From Phoronis australis (taxonomy: Eukaryota; Phoronida; Phoronidae), in assembly GCA_002633005.1 (NCBI GenBank), contig NMRA01000042.1:1123019-1187018 (forward strand): 64,000 nt of DNA. The letters are read 5' to 3'. A program made the translations under genes and the position numbers. The number at the start of each line of letters is the position of its first letter. The stretch's first letter is position 1. This document shows positions 11,660 through 22,660 of this stretch, piece by piece. The notes beneath the pieces were generated by a model. That model ran no database searches. It was not told the origin of the DNA and was given only the letters and a program-made list of their open reading frames with translations.

Positions 11660-13393
11660 CATAGCAGGCCTCACTGGCTGATGCATCGTGAAGTTTCAAT
11701 TAGATTGGTTCAGCTGATAAAGACTTAATGAGCCCCTAAAAGAATTCTCCGACCAGGCCCGAAATGTACGAATGAAAAATAAAGACGTAGTTTTATACAA
11801 TACTTATTATAAAAACCCTTGCTTTTCTAAAATAGTAATTATTTAATGTTGTGTGAAATTGTAGAGCGGTCACCATATCATATCTTTGAAAAACAGGGGT
11901 AGCATTTTTGACCCAACCTGGAGTACTTAGTTATGCAAATTTCAATATTTGTTTCAGGTTCAGTGACATTTTAAGGTCACTTCAAGCCGCAACATCGACA
12001 AGCTTTGTTACTCCTTTCTCTTCCCACAGCATTTCCACACACCAGCAGTGCTGCATGGCACAATGTACAAGTCAGTGGCCGTGGAGAAATGTGAATCGCA
12101 GTATTAAGTTACCATAAGACAGTGAGCCAGTGGATTGTTTGTGTATGAAATGAACTATATATGACCTATAGAAATGTGCAGCAATCAAAATGAAGTATTC
12201 CCTTTGTTTGCATTTGATTTGTTTGTGTAATTATTTTCAGAGCTTTCTTGAGAAGGCCTTTGAACAATTTTAAGTTTTGTGTTAACTTGTCTATGAATAT
12301 GCAAGAAAAGTATGTTTTCAATTGTAGCTAGCTTGATAAGAATCTGCTAGGCACAAGATTCGAAAATTAACATTATCAGTGTATTTAAAAACAAAATGGC
12401 AAACTGAATAAGCACATACATACAAAGAAACGACATTGTTAAAAACAATTGTAATTTTGCCAATGCAATAGTGTTCATAACCAGGCATATCAAAAGCTGA
12501 ATTTCTGAATTAGGTTTAATTCCCTGTGGTTATTGGTGAAGGATTGCTTTTCACTTTGTCGAAAGATAAAATAGACGGTCAGGCTGCTGGTTTCAGTCTT
12601 TTTCTCTCACCTGTAACAGAATAGTCAGAGAATTATTAGCAAATTATAAAAGAAAACGCAAGACAAAACTACTTTTGTAAGGCAGAACATACTTGACGTT
12701 TCATCTTTATGTTTATATGTAGAAACTAATAATCTTTGTGCCCAAGCCTTATTTAATATCTGAATTAAAATATGTGAAACAGGCTAAAAGTGATTTAACA
12801 ATGTATATTTTTCATGACACCTAAAATGTGCTTTTGATCTCAACAAGTAAAATTCATTCTAGATGTCAGTTTTTATTCCAATGCAATGTTACGACATTTA
12901 CTGAATAGTCATATTCATGTTAATTCAGTAACTTATCTGGTAGTCCTGGAGATAGGGTCCGCTATAAAATAAGGAAACTCACTCATCTAGAGAATATTAT
13001 TGGACATAGCATAGTTTGGAAGAGAAACTGCTGTGAAAATTCTAACCTTGACTTCTGAGCGTCACGTACCATACACCTCTTATATTGGGCGCAGTCCCAG
13101 CCAGGACAATATTTGCATGCTGCTAGCCTATCCGGCATCCGAGTCCCGGGTGAGTTTCCGAAAAGAAACACTTAGTTCCACTCAATAACTGGTAACTGGT
13201 GGGGATAACATCACCGCACGATGTCGTTAGAAAATGTCAATGGAAATCCATAGAGCACACACGGGGCTTCGGCATCCACACACCTTTTGTCAGTTGGTTG
13301 ACCCTTTTGACCTCAATTCTCCATGAATGTAGCAACCTTGGGAATTTGTGACCACCTGTCGTAGACTTGCACCAAGGAAAATAATAAGGCTTA
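11660..13393. other. No gene recognised
   Basis: AT-rich sequence with short ORFs only. No splice-consistent exons or repeat structure were recognised. Confidence 0.35.
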
Positions 13394-15445
13394 GTGCGAC
13401 GACATATTTTGAAAACAATTCCGTCTTTTTACCAGCTGTTTACATGCAGACGACGACGCATGAGCAATTCAATCACCACTAGTACAGCAGCGAAACCGCG
13501 AGAGAATTCTCCGAATAGCCCAATTAAGCACCGATTTGTCTGTACTGACAACCTAGGTAAAACAGGCCACATTCCTCTATCAGTAATGCTATTTTGTTTG
13601 CGTAAAGCGCTACCAGTTGAGAATTCGATCAGCCAATCAGAAACTCCCGTGTAAAAATGTTGCGAGGAAAATTAAATGATACCTGTTTGTTCTCTACACG
13701 CAGAGAACCAACGAGTACCCCGCGCTCGACAATTCACTTAAATAAATGGAGAACGACCAATTCGAAGGAAAAATTTGGCGCGATCACATTTGATCCCAGA
13801 CTCAGTCACCATAATTAAGTAAATCACAGTCATGATTTGCAATGAAATCATTGTGGTAAAATCCGAACCTGAGTGAATGACCGACTGAGTCTCAAGTTTC
13901 CGCGTCCCTATTGGTTCTCGACCGTCTTCTGGGTCTGCGTCCTGCTGCTCTCAAACCTGCCGGAGTCGGCAGCATTAAAAGACGATAGAGATCGCAGATT
14001 ACAAGTGTTTTCCAATTCCTCATTTATTAACTTACACGGTTTGACTTCTCATGTCCATATTCTTCCTTCATCAGTCATGCTACTTTGTGTGCGTAAAACG
14101 CTACCTGTTAAGAATTCGACCACTGAGCTAATCAGAAACGCATTTGTAAAAAATGCCCCGAGGAAAATTAAATGATACCTGTTTGTTCTCTACACGCAGA
14201 GAACCAGCGAGTACACAGCGCACCTAAATAAACGGAAAACGACCCGGCAAAATTTGGCGCGATCACTTTTGATCCCAGACTCAGTCACCATCATTAAGTA
14301 AATTACAGTCATGACTTGCAAAATCATCGAGGTAAAAGTGAGTAACTGACCGAGTCGGCCCCGCGTCCCTATTAGTTCCCCTCTTCTGGGTGTGCGTCCT
14401 GCTGCGCTCTATTCTGCAGGCGCAGCACGTACAAGAATTTAGGATTCGAAACGTTTAAAACAGTATTTAATTTGTGAGTGGCACCACTTTTGAATTACGG
14501 GTCATCTGTTTGGGGTTACAAAAATTTTGGTAATGATGAAAACATTCAAAACAGAGCTATGTGTTTTTATTTAGGGGTAAGCCGATTTACAGCCACTCAT
14601 GGTGTTAGTGGCGATATGGGGTGGGACTCCACCGGAAATAGATTTAAATTGAATATGCTGCGTCTTTGGAACAAACTAGTAACCACAGGTGGTGATAGAT
14701 TACTGAAGAAGGTATTTCTATGAGACTACTCTGTTGGTAAAAAGGGTTGGATAGACGGAATCAAAAACTTGGTTAACATAAGTGGTATACAATCCTGTTT
14801 TCAAAATTTGACTACTTGTAACATAGTAGATGCTAGAAACAAACTATTTGAATACTCGAAAATGTTTGGACTGAGTCTGTTGTAACAAACCCCAAGCTGA
14901 GAACCTACATTTTATTCACTAGTTTTTAACTGAGCGATCTCTTCTGGCTCAGCTTAGAACAGGAAATCTCCCATGACACTTGGAAACTAGTAAGTGAAAG
15001 ACTTGGCTTGTGTTGTGATTCTGGTTCTGTGGAGGATGAGCTACATTTGTGTTTGATTGTTCTCTTTATAACTCACGCCGTAGGTCTATTTTGTATAAGT
15101 CAAATCCCGAACTTTTCAGATTTCAGGATTAGAAACGATAAAACTGCTGTTTCAGTATTTCCCTAAGCAATTTGCCAAATATATCAAGAGTGCTTTTGAG
15201 CTAAGAAACTGACGCATTTATGGTAGGCCTACATCTGAGTTGTGTGGTTAAAGTGACTAATAAGCCCAACTGGGCTGGGTACTTATCTTTCTTAAGAATG
15301 TTATACCTATAACTGTTTGAATTAATTGTACTTGTCACTATATAATAAATACTACTACTACAGACGATAGAGCCACGCAGATACAAATGTTTTCCAATTC
15401 CCCATATATTAACTTACACAGCTTGACTTCTCTCCACTTGTCCAA
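13394..15445. repeat. Tandem duplication of a 0.47-0.5 kb unit, third copy split by a LINE
   Basis: Copy 1 runs to about 13870, copy 2 from about 13871 to 14340, and a third copy begins near 14341. Landmarks repeat at intervals of about 470-496 bp: AGGAAAATTAAATGATACCT at 13665 and 14161, and GCGTCCCTATT before TTCTGGGT in copies 2 and 3. The third copy breaks off after CTGCTGCGCTC near 14410 and resumes with ACGATAGAG at about 15362. The intervening sequence is the LINE fragment listed separately. The ORF of about 100 codons in copy 2 has no recognisable domain. Confidence 0.6.
14425..15361 (+). mobile_element. 3' end of a decayed non-LTR retrotransposon (LINE)
   Basis: The ORF at 14478-14723 reads PLLNYGSSVWGYKNF, then QNRAMCFYLGVSRF and GDMGWDSTGNRFKLNMLRLW. 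This is the conserved 'LNYGS-VWG ... QNRA-R--LGV-RF ... GDMGW' region downstream of the reverse transcriptase domain in jockey/CR1-like LINEs. The frame then breaks (TGA at 14721), but related segments such as KPKLRTY and LSLEQEISHDTW continue in other frames. The element ends in AATACTACTACTACAG, a short repeated 3' tail. It is 5'-truncated and inactive, inserted into the third copy of the local tandem duplication. Confidence 0.7.
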
Positions 15446-16255
15446 GTCCATGTTTGCCAGTCCTCTTAGCACTCACAGGTCACGACTTGAATTGTCGAAT
15501 GAACTTCTTGGTCAGTAGATCAATATATTCGACAATCTTTACATTACTAGAGGGCGCGCGTGTACTAGTGGTCATAAGCAGCCTTCTATGTATCGTGACT
15601 TTCGTCAATCCTCAAAATCTAAGATTTAAGAATGTAATTGTGATATGTTTGGGGTAGGCCAAGTTTGGGGGCATTTTGTAGGTGGGCATTGCATGTTTGC
15701 TCAGTGAATGTGGTTTGTTTTTGTGAACATGCTGAGAATAAAAAAGACCACTTTCTCGGCTGTAGCTGCACTCTTCTTCAAGAATGTGGTCCCCTGTTGC
15801 AATTGTGCAACTGAGAAATTAGCCGCGATTTCAGGTAGCCCTCAAACAAGCCAGATTTTCAAAAAACTAGTTGGTTGACAGTACTTTTGGACCACATTTT
15901 TGGAATCGGAAGGAAATTTGCTTTCACAATCTAATGTTGGCTTTAGTGGGGCATCGGCAGGGAAGTGGTGATTATTAGGGTGAAAATTGCCGATTTTGCA
16001 TTTTTTGCCCTTATTTTTCTTAGTTCAGCTTGGTTTCCCCGGCACTGGGAGTGAAAGGGTCAATGAATTACAAGAGGGTACAAAGTTTCTGTGCTCATCT
16101 GTAGGGCTTGTGATGTGAAATGACTCAAAACTTTTCTTTATTTGCATGCAGTTTTTGACAGAGTGAAGAAAGGGTGAAGAGTCCATTGACGTGTGTTCTT
16201 GTATAGGCAAATCCCTATGAGAACTGTTCAGTGCCTCCTTAGCATTCACGCACTC

Positions 16256-16466
16256 CCAGGTGCCCCGGCAATTACGATTTTCGTTCCTCCAAAACATAAA
16301 GAGCAGTTTCCGCTTTTCGAGTCATCGGCAACGCCGCGGTTAGAAACCAATTTACTGCGAAAATTTATGGCAAATCCGATTTTTCCGCGGAAATATAACA
16401 AAAATGCGCGGAAGGAATAAGAGTAAAAGCGGAAATCCGCGTTTCCGCGGAAAATTCCAAGCCTGA
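16256..16466 (+). repeat. GCGGAAA-rich dispersed repeat, copy 1
   Basis: Shares GCCCCGGCAAT, CATAAAGAGCA, CAACGCCGCGGT, CAAATCCGATTTTT, GCGGAAATAT and TTTCCGCGGAAAATTCCAAG with a second copy at about 33298-33511, in the same order and orientation. It contains the palindrome TTTCCGCGGAAA. No coding potential. Confidence 0.65.
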
Positions 16467-16689
16467 ACTTCAAATAATCATCAGATTCCGCCTGTATTAT
16501 TTCCATCTGCATTAGGAGTAGTCACTATTCTTAAGACGTTATTCGCTCTGCAGCTTACAAAATGTGATAATGACGGAAGTAGAGGTCCTGTTTTTGCTTT
16601 TGATCGTATGTCATTTAATTGGTCAGTCAGTAACCAGTCAAAGGGACATTATTGGCGACAAAAGCTACTGTAATTTCCTGAGCGGGTCA

Positions 16690-16764
16690 GATCAGCGCGT
16701 AATCGAACCTGCACTCACCCGCGTTCGCAGTCTAACGCTTTGCAGTGGCAGAGCTGAACCACAT
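16690..16764 (-). mobile_element. tRNA-like sequence (SINE head or tRNA pseudogene)
   Basis: On the minus strand, GTGGTTCAGCTCTGCC (box A-like) is followed by GCGTTAGACTGCGAACGC (possible anticodon arm with an eight-base loop) and CAGGTTCGATTACG (box B). The acceptor stem is not convincing, so this is probably a SINE head. Confidence 0.4.
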
Positions 16765-17744
16765 TAAAATATCACTCGAAAAGCAAAACGGGCTTAGCCA
16801 GTGTTTGCATGGTAACATTGGTCAAAGTTTATAACTGTCCAGTAATTCCTAAGACTGATGCGTTTTTCGGGCCTAAAACCGATAGTGTCCGCGCATTTCG
16901 CTCAGTTGAGCTCATTAAAATTGGAAATAGACGGAATTAGGTCTGCTGTCTCTCAAAAAAATTTTCCTTATCCTGGCAGGGTTCTATTTCGGTTACCATT
17001 TTTTAACCTCTGATATATGGACTCAGCTATCATAATGCAAATATGACCGTATTTATTAAAAACGGTTTCAGTTTTTTGGTGGAACCAAACTACACTAGGA
17101 TCAAATCACTAAGTCACCGCAGTGTTGCGACCGAATTTTCAGTACAAAACGTTACACATTTCAAATGGATTTTTTTAAAATTTCTGGTGACATCTGTTTA
17201 TAATCGGCATTTTTGATTTTAAAACTAATTTTGTGTCGCAGCCGATCTAAATCAAAAGTTCCCTTTTGTGATGGAAGTTGGGTTTGTAGCCGCTTTTAAG
17301 TTACCTCCGCCTTATCCGAAAAGTCTGCACGTTATTAGACCACTTTTCAAAACCATAAAGTTTAACTCTACAAAAGTAAACGTCGTTCTGAAAGTAGAAA
17401 GAATGTAAATTTGATCTTCGACTTCATACTACTCTGTCATTGATCGGTTAACATGACAGATTATTCTTTTTAAACTTAGGAAAATAGTAAAACAACAGTG
17501 AATAACATGACCATTTCTCGTTTGGAATAAATGTTTAAAAACGAAATCCCAAGAACACTGTCAAGGCTTCGTAAGGTTTCTTTTCGTTTTATGTAATTTT
17601 TAATTCGTTTATTATAAAAATCAGTAATGGCCTACTTTATGATGACCCTTCAGGCCAATATGGGCTTGCACCACGCCTTGATCACGATATATTTCGCTCT
17701 CCCTCGCCACTTTTAGCTCTGCCAAATCCCCCCGGAAACCACCA
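16765..17744. other. No feature recognised
   Basis: AT-rich, with no ORF over about 70 codons and no recognised repeat. Confidence 0.35.
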
Positions 17745-18430
17745 ATGTCACCCACCAACCAGCTTGCCCCCCACCATATAATTTATATATTTATTTATAT
17801 GATGTTGACAACGGACGACTGGTGTGCCCCCTAGTGGCAATTTTAGTTTTTTACGTTTACTTCCGTATCTTCAAAGGTCCTCAACAGATTTTCATAAAAT
17901 TTTGAATATAGTATCTATTGGTGAGATGACGCTGTGCTCCTGTTTATTTTTTGATAGAATTGAGGTATTTTGCGCCACCTAGTGGCCATTTTTGCTGTTT
18001 TCAAATATTGTTTTTGGCGACCACCCCTCTATCAACCAAGTCATTCCAGGAATGGTTTTGAATATTGCCGTATATGTTCTCAGTGTGAATAGGACGTTTG
18101 ATTATGGGGAGTGACTACTGTGGCGCCTCCTAGTGGTAGTTTTGTTTTGCGTATCTCCTAAACCCACTGCAGGATCTTTATTAAACTTAGTATGTGTATT
18201 TATATGAAGATAACAACGGACGGCGACTTTCAAGTGGATCCAACGGATGCTGTGCCCACAAGTGGCAATTTCATTTTATTCTGTTTTCCTCCCGGTTCTG
18301 TCAAGTTCCTTGACATATTTTTATGAAATTGGCATGTTCCCGTTTTTGGACGGTTGTACGTTTTTGCGGCATCATTATGATACAAATAAATAACCCAAAA
18401 AGCACACCATTTGCGATGCATTCGAGGGCG
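17745..18430 (-). repeat. CCACTAGG repeat, inverted copy
   Basis: Reverse-complement copy of the 451-bp unit seen at 41.4-43.05 kb. It carries CCCCCTAGTGGC (about 17827), GCGCCACCTAGTGGCC (about 17970), GCGCCTCCTAGTGG (about 18123) and a diverged CCCACAAGTGGC (about 18255). These are separated by stretches matching the array unit, such as CCACCCCTCTATCAACCAAG. Confidence 0.65.
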
Positions 18431-18519
18431 TATTTCAACGCTCCGCCTTGCACTTATCTTCAGCAGGTTTGAAATGAGGATTAGTAGCGATAGGATTTAT
18501 TTCATGCACGTGCATAGGT

Positions 18520-19300
18520 GCGTGGCGGGGTTGAAGCAATTGCTCCCTAGATATTGTGAAAATTGAGGAAAATTTAGACAGCAGGGCACCCAATAAAAGG
18601 CTGGAAAGACGAATAAAAAGCGACTAGAGTGGGATTGGTGGAGGGAAACTTTTACGAGGCGGTGAAGTTGATGGTGACCTGGCCTAAGTAAAAATCCAGC
18701 AAACGGTTTAGGAGATACATGAGCGCAAAAAAGAAATGAAACTTGAGGAAGCGCTAGAGTAGTCAAAGTCGTCGGAAAATCATCTTCAGCCGTTCACTTC
18801 ATAGTAAACACATACATGCCAAGTTTCACAATTATCCTGAAAGCGGTTTGGTTGATAGAGGATTGGACGCCAAAAACAGACGAAAACAGTAAAAATGGCC
18901 ACTAGGTGGCGCAAACTAGGTCAAATTCATCTGAAAACGGAGAGATGGCGTCACCTCATATGCCTGTATGTCAAATTTTATGAAAATACGTTGAGGACCT
19001 TTAACGACACATCATATACGTACACTTACTAAATTTAGAAAAGATCCTACTAACGGTTTAGGAGATACAGCCATAGGCGCTCGCTGGTTCCCTGCGTGCT
19101 TAGCCCAGCCTCGCGGCACGCAGGGAACCAGCGAGCCATAGGCGCAAAAAGAAAACAAAGCTCAAACAGTAAGAATGGCAACCATGTGGCGCAATCTACG
19201 CCGAATTCATCCGAAAACAGGAGGATAGCGTCATCTCACTAATAGGTGCTTATGTACCAAATTTTATGAAAATCCGTTGAGGACTATCGCAGATATAGAG
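18520..19300 (+). repeat. CCACTAGG repeat, direct copy truncated by the foldback insertion
   Basis: Plus-orientation unit with GGTTTGGTTGATAGAGGATT, GGCCACTAGGTGGCGCAAAC at about 18897, and ATTTTATGAAAATCCGTTGA before 19280. It ends abruptly at 19300 inside the segment that reads AAGATACAAAGGTAAGCG in intact copies. The remaining part reappears at 27282. With the inverted copy at 17745-18430 it forms a head-to-head pair. Confidence 0.65.
19081..19134. mobile_element. 54-bp perfect hairpin insertion with 11-bp target duplication
   Basis: The 19-bp arms TCGCTGGTTCCCTGCGTGC and GCACGCAGGGAACCAGCGA are exact inverted repeats around a loop of about 16 bp. The insertion lies inside a copy of the CCACTAGG repeat and is flanked by GCCATAGGCGC on both sides (19070-19080 and 19135-19145). 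Intact repeat copies have that sequence only once. Confidence 0.7.
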
Positions 19301-19501
19301 AAGGCGATATTTTTTCAAATGAGACAATATTATTTAGTCTCAAAGTGTGCGGAACGGTTCCGCACTTTTTTAATATCCACTTAGGGCCATAAAAAATGGT
19401 ATGTAACAAATCTATACCTTACCCTAAACATGTTTACAATGTTACATTTTTATTTACTCAATTGGCATTTTCTTAATTAGAAGTTCAATTTTTGCCTTGA
19501 G

Positions 19502-19690
19502 GAGTATTCCGCACTGAGTGCGGAATATTCTGCAAAATCTGCGGAATATTCCGCACCGAGTGCGGAATGTTCCGCAAGGGTGCGGAATATTCCGCAAGGG
19601 TAAGGAATATTCCGCAGATTTTGCGGAATATTACGCATTTTGCGGAATATTACGCAGATTTTGCGGAATATTACGCACTGCGCAAGTTTT
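19502..19690. repeat. Ladder of GCGGAATATTCCGC palindromes, left arm
   Basis: About eight near-copies of the palindrome, spaced roughly 15-25 bp apart. Variants are TGCGGAATGTTCCGCA, TGCGGAATATTCTGCA and TGCGGAATATTACGCA. The inverse counterpart is at about 26996-27093 in the right arm, with fewer steps. Confidence 0.75.
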
Positions 19691-20102
19691 GTGGAATACT
19701 GTGACTTGAGAAATATTATGTATATTTTGTGGAATAATAATCAAAATAATAACTTATTTTTAAAAATAAATGTGAAAGTTCCTGAAGGGTTCCACAAACA
19801 GAAAAGTTTAGCACAGGACTAAAATTTTTAATTTTCTCCCGGCCCAATAAACATGAATTACATTCCATTCTAAATAGTACTTGAGAGTATAATGTGCCCA
19901 CTCTCAATAATATATTAATCAATGTGACGGTTGCAGAAGGGTTCCACATGCGGAACGGTTCCGCAAACAGAATGGTTTTTTGAAGAACACAATTTTTTTA
20001 ATTCTCATGACCAATAAAGTTAAAATGCATTCCATAATCAATATCACTTGAAAGTATCAATGTGACAATCCTAATAATAATTACTTGATCCATGTGACAG
20101 TT

Positions 20103-22651
20103 GCGGAACCATTCCGCATGCGGAACCGTTCTTTATGGGGAGCAATTTCCCAAAACGAATGGTTTTGCTGGGTATTCGATTTCACCAATCAACTTAAATT
20201 GCATTACATTATCAATGCCACTTGAAAGTATCGATGTGACAATCCTAACAGTAATTAGTTGATCAATGTGACAGTTGCGGAACCGTTCCGCATGCGGAAC
20301 CGTTCCGCAAACAATACTTTTGTGATCCTCACAAGTTTTAAAAAAAATTTCTTTCACATTTCAGTTGAAATATACTCTATTCTCAATAGCATATGGAAAT
20401 ATCAATGTGTCAACATGAGCAATGATTGATCAGTGGGGAACTTGCTGAATGGTTTGTGATGAAGAAGCCTACCTCAAGCAGACTCCGGCGAAAAATTGAC
20501 ATCTTGTTAATGCTATTTTACCGCTTTTGGCAGAACCTTAACACAAGCCATGAAATATTCATATCTTAACGTACAAAAGGCATTAAACATAAAAGTATCA
20601 GAATATCTACTCCAACAATAATTAATTATTAAAAGTGACACTTGCGGAACCGTTCCGCATGCGGAACCGATCGCAAACAATACTTTTGTGATCATCAGTT
20701 AGAAGTTTAAAAAAATTTTCTTGCAAATTCAGGTGAAATATACTCTATTATCAATAGCATATGGAAATATCAATGTGTCAACCTGAACAATGATTGATCA
20801 GTGGGGAACTTGCAGAATGGTTTGTGATGAAGAAGCCTACCTCAAGCGGACTCGGTGGAAAAATCGACATATTGTCTATGACATTTTACCGCTTTTGGTA
20901 GAACCTTAACACAAGCCACGAAATATTCGAATCTTAATGCGGAAAAAGCATTAAACATAAAAGTATCAGAATTTCTACCCTAGCAATAATTAATTATTAA
21001 AAGTGACAGTTGCGGAACCGTTCCGCATGCGAAACTGTTCCGCAAACAATACTTTTGTGATTCTCACAAGTTTTAAAAAAGTTTTCTTGCACATTTCAGT
21101 TGAAATATACTCTATTCTCCATAGCATATTGAAATATCAATGTGTCAACATGAACAATGATTGATCAGTGGGGAACTTGCTGAATGGTTTGTGATGCAGA
21201 AATCTACCTCAAGCAGACTCGCGTAAAATTGACATCTTGTCTATGCCATTTTACCGCTTTTGGCAGAACCTTAACACAAGCCATGAAATATTGAAATCTT
21301 AACGTACAACAAGCATTAAACATAAAAGTATCAGAATTTGTACCCTAACATTAATTAATTAATGTGACAGTTGCGGAACCGTTCCGCATGCGGAACCGTT
21401 CCGCAAACAATACTTTTGTGATCCTCACAGGTTTTAAAAAATTTTTCTTGCACATTTCAGTTGAAATATACTCTATTCTTAATAGCATATGGAAATATCA
21501 GTGAGTCAACATGAGAAATGATTAATAAGTGGGGAACTTGCTGAATGGTTTGTGATGCAGAAACCTACCTCAAGCAAACTCGGGGAAAAATCAACATATT
21601 GTCTATGACATTTTACCGCTTTTGGTAGAACCTTAACACAAGCCACGAAATATTCGAATTTTAATGTGGAACAAGCATTAAACATAAAAGTATCAGAATT
21701 TCTACCTCAACAATAGTTAATTAATAAAAGTGACAATTGCGGAACTTCCGCATGTGGAAAAATTCCGCATGGGGAGCGATTTCCGAAACCGAATGGTTTT
21801 GCGTGGTATTTGATTTCACCAGTCAACTTAAAATGCATTCCATTATCAATGCCACTTGAAAGTATTGATGTGAAAATCCTAACAGTAATTAGTTGATCAA
21901 TGTGACAGTTGCGGAGTCGTTCCGCAAGCGGAATGGTTCCGCAAACAATACTTTTGTGATCCTCACAAGTTTTAAAAAAATTTTCTTGTAGATTCCAGTT
22001 GAAATATACTCTACTCTCAATAGCATATGGAAATATCAATGTGTCAACATGATTAATGATTGATCAGTGGCGAACTTGCTGAATGGTTTGTGATGCAGAA
22101 ACCTACCTCAATCAGACTCGCGAAAAATTGACATCTTGTCTATGCCATTTTACCGCTTTTGGCAGAACCTTAACACAAGCCATGAAATATTCAAATCTTA
22201 ACGTACAACAAGCATTAAACACAAAAGTATCAGATTTTGTTCCCTAACAATAATTAATTAATATAAGTGACAGTTGCGGAACATTTCTGCATGCGGAACC
22301 GTTCCGCAAACTATAGTTTTGTGGAGCTCACAATTTTTTAAACGTCTTAGACATTAAGGTTGAAATATATTCTATTCTCAATAACACGTGAAAATATCAA
22401 TGTGTCATCATGAGCAACAATTAATCAGTGAGGAACTTGCTGAATGGTTTTTGATGCAAAAACCTACCCCTAGCAGTCTCAGGGAAAAATTGATATCTTG
22501 TCTATGCCATTTTACCGCTTTTGGTAGAATGTTAATACATGATACGGAATATTCAAATGTTAATGTGTAACAAGTATGAAACATAAATGTCTAAGAATTT
22601 ATACCGTAACAATAATTAACTAATAAATGGAACACTTGCGGAACCGTTCCG
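20103..22651. repeat. Tandem array of 365-bp and 173-bp units, left arm
   Basis: Unit starts, each at GCGGA after (A)GTTGC or CTTGC, are at 20103, 20277, 20644, 21012, 21373, 21739, 21911, 22276 and 22638. Spacings are 174, 367, 368, 361, 366, 172, 365 and 362. Long units carry AACAATACTTTTGTGAT, TCAATAGCATATGGAAATAT and CATTTTACCGCTTTTGG. Short units carry TGGGGAGC-ATTTCC and GCCACTTGAAAGTAT. Most unit junctions hold one or two GCGGAACCGTTCCGC palindromes joined by ATG. Confidence 0.75.
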
Positions 22652-22660
22652 CAGGATGTC

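Noticed and set aside
16690-16764. Functional tRNA gene on the minus strand
   Set aside because: Boxes A and B are present, but the acceptor stem and a seven-base anticodon loop could not be formed; SINE head is more likely.
16564-16767. 67-codon ORF with a signal-peptide-like start
   Set aside because: Its C-terminal half is antisense to the tRNA-like sequence and there is no splice or homology support.
19502-19690. CRISPR-like regular repeats
   Set aside because: Direct near-palindromes with short variable gaps in a eukaryotic transposon arm; no spacer regularity and no cas genes.
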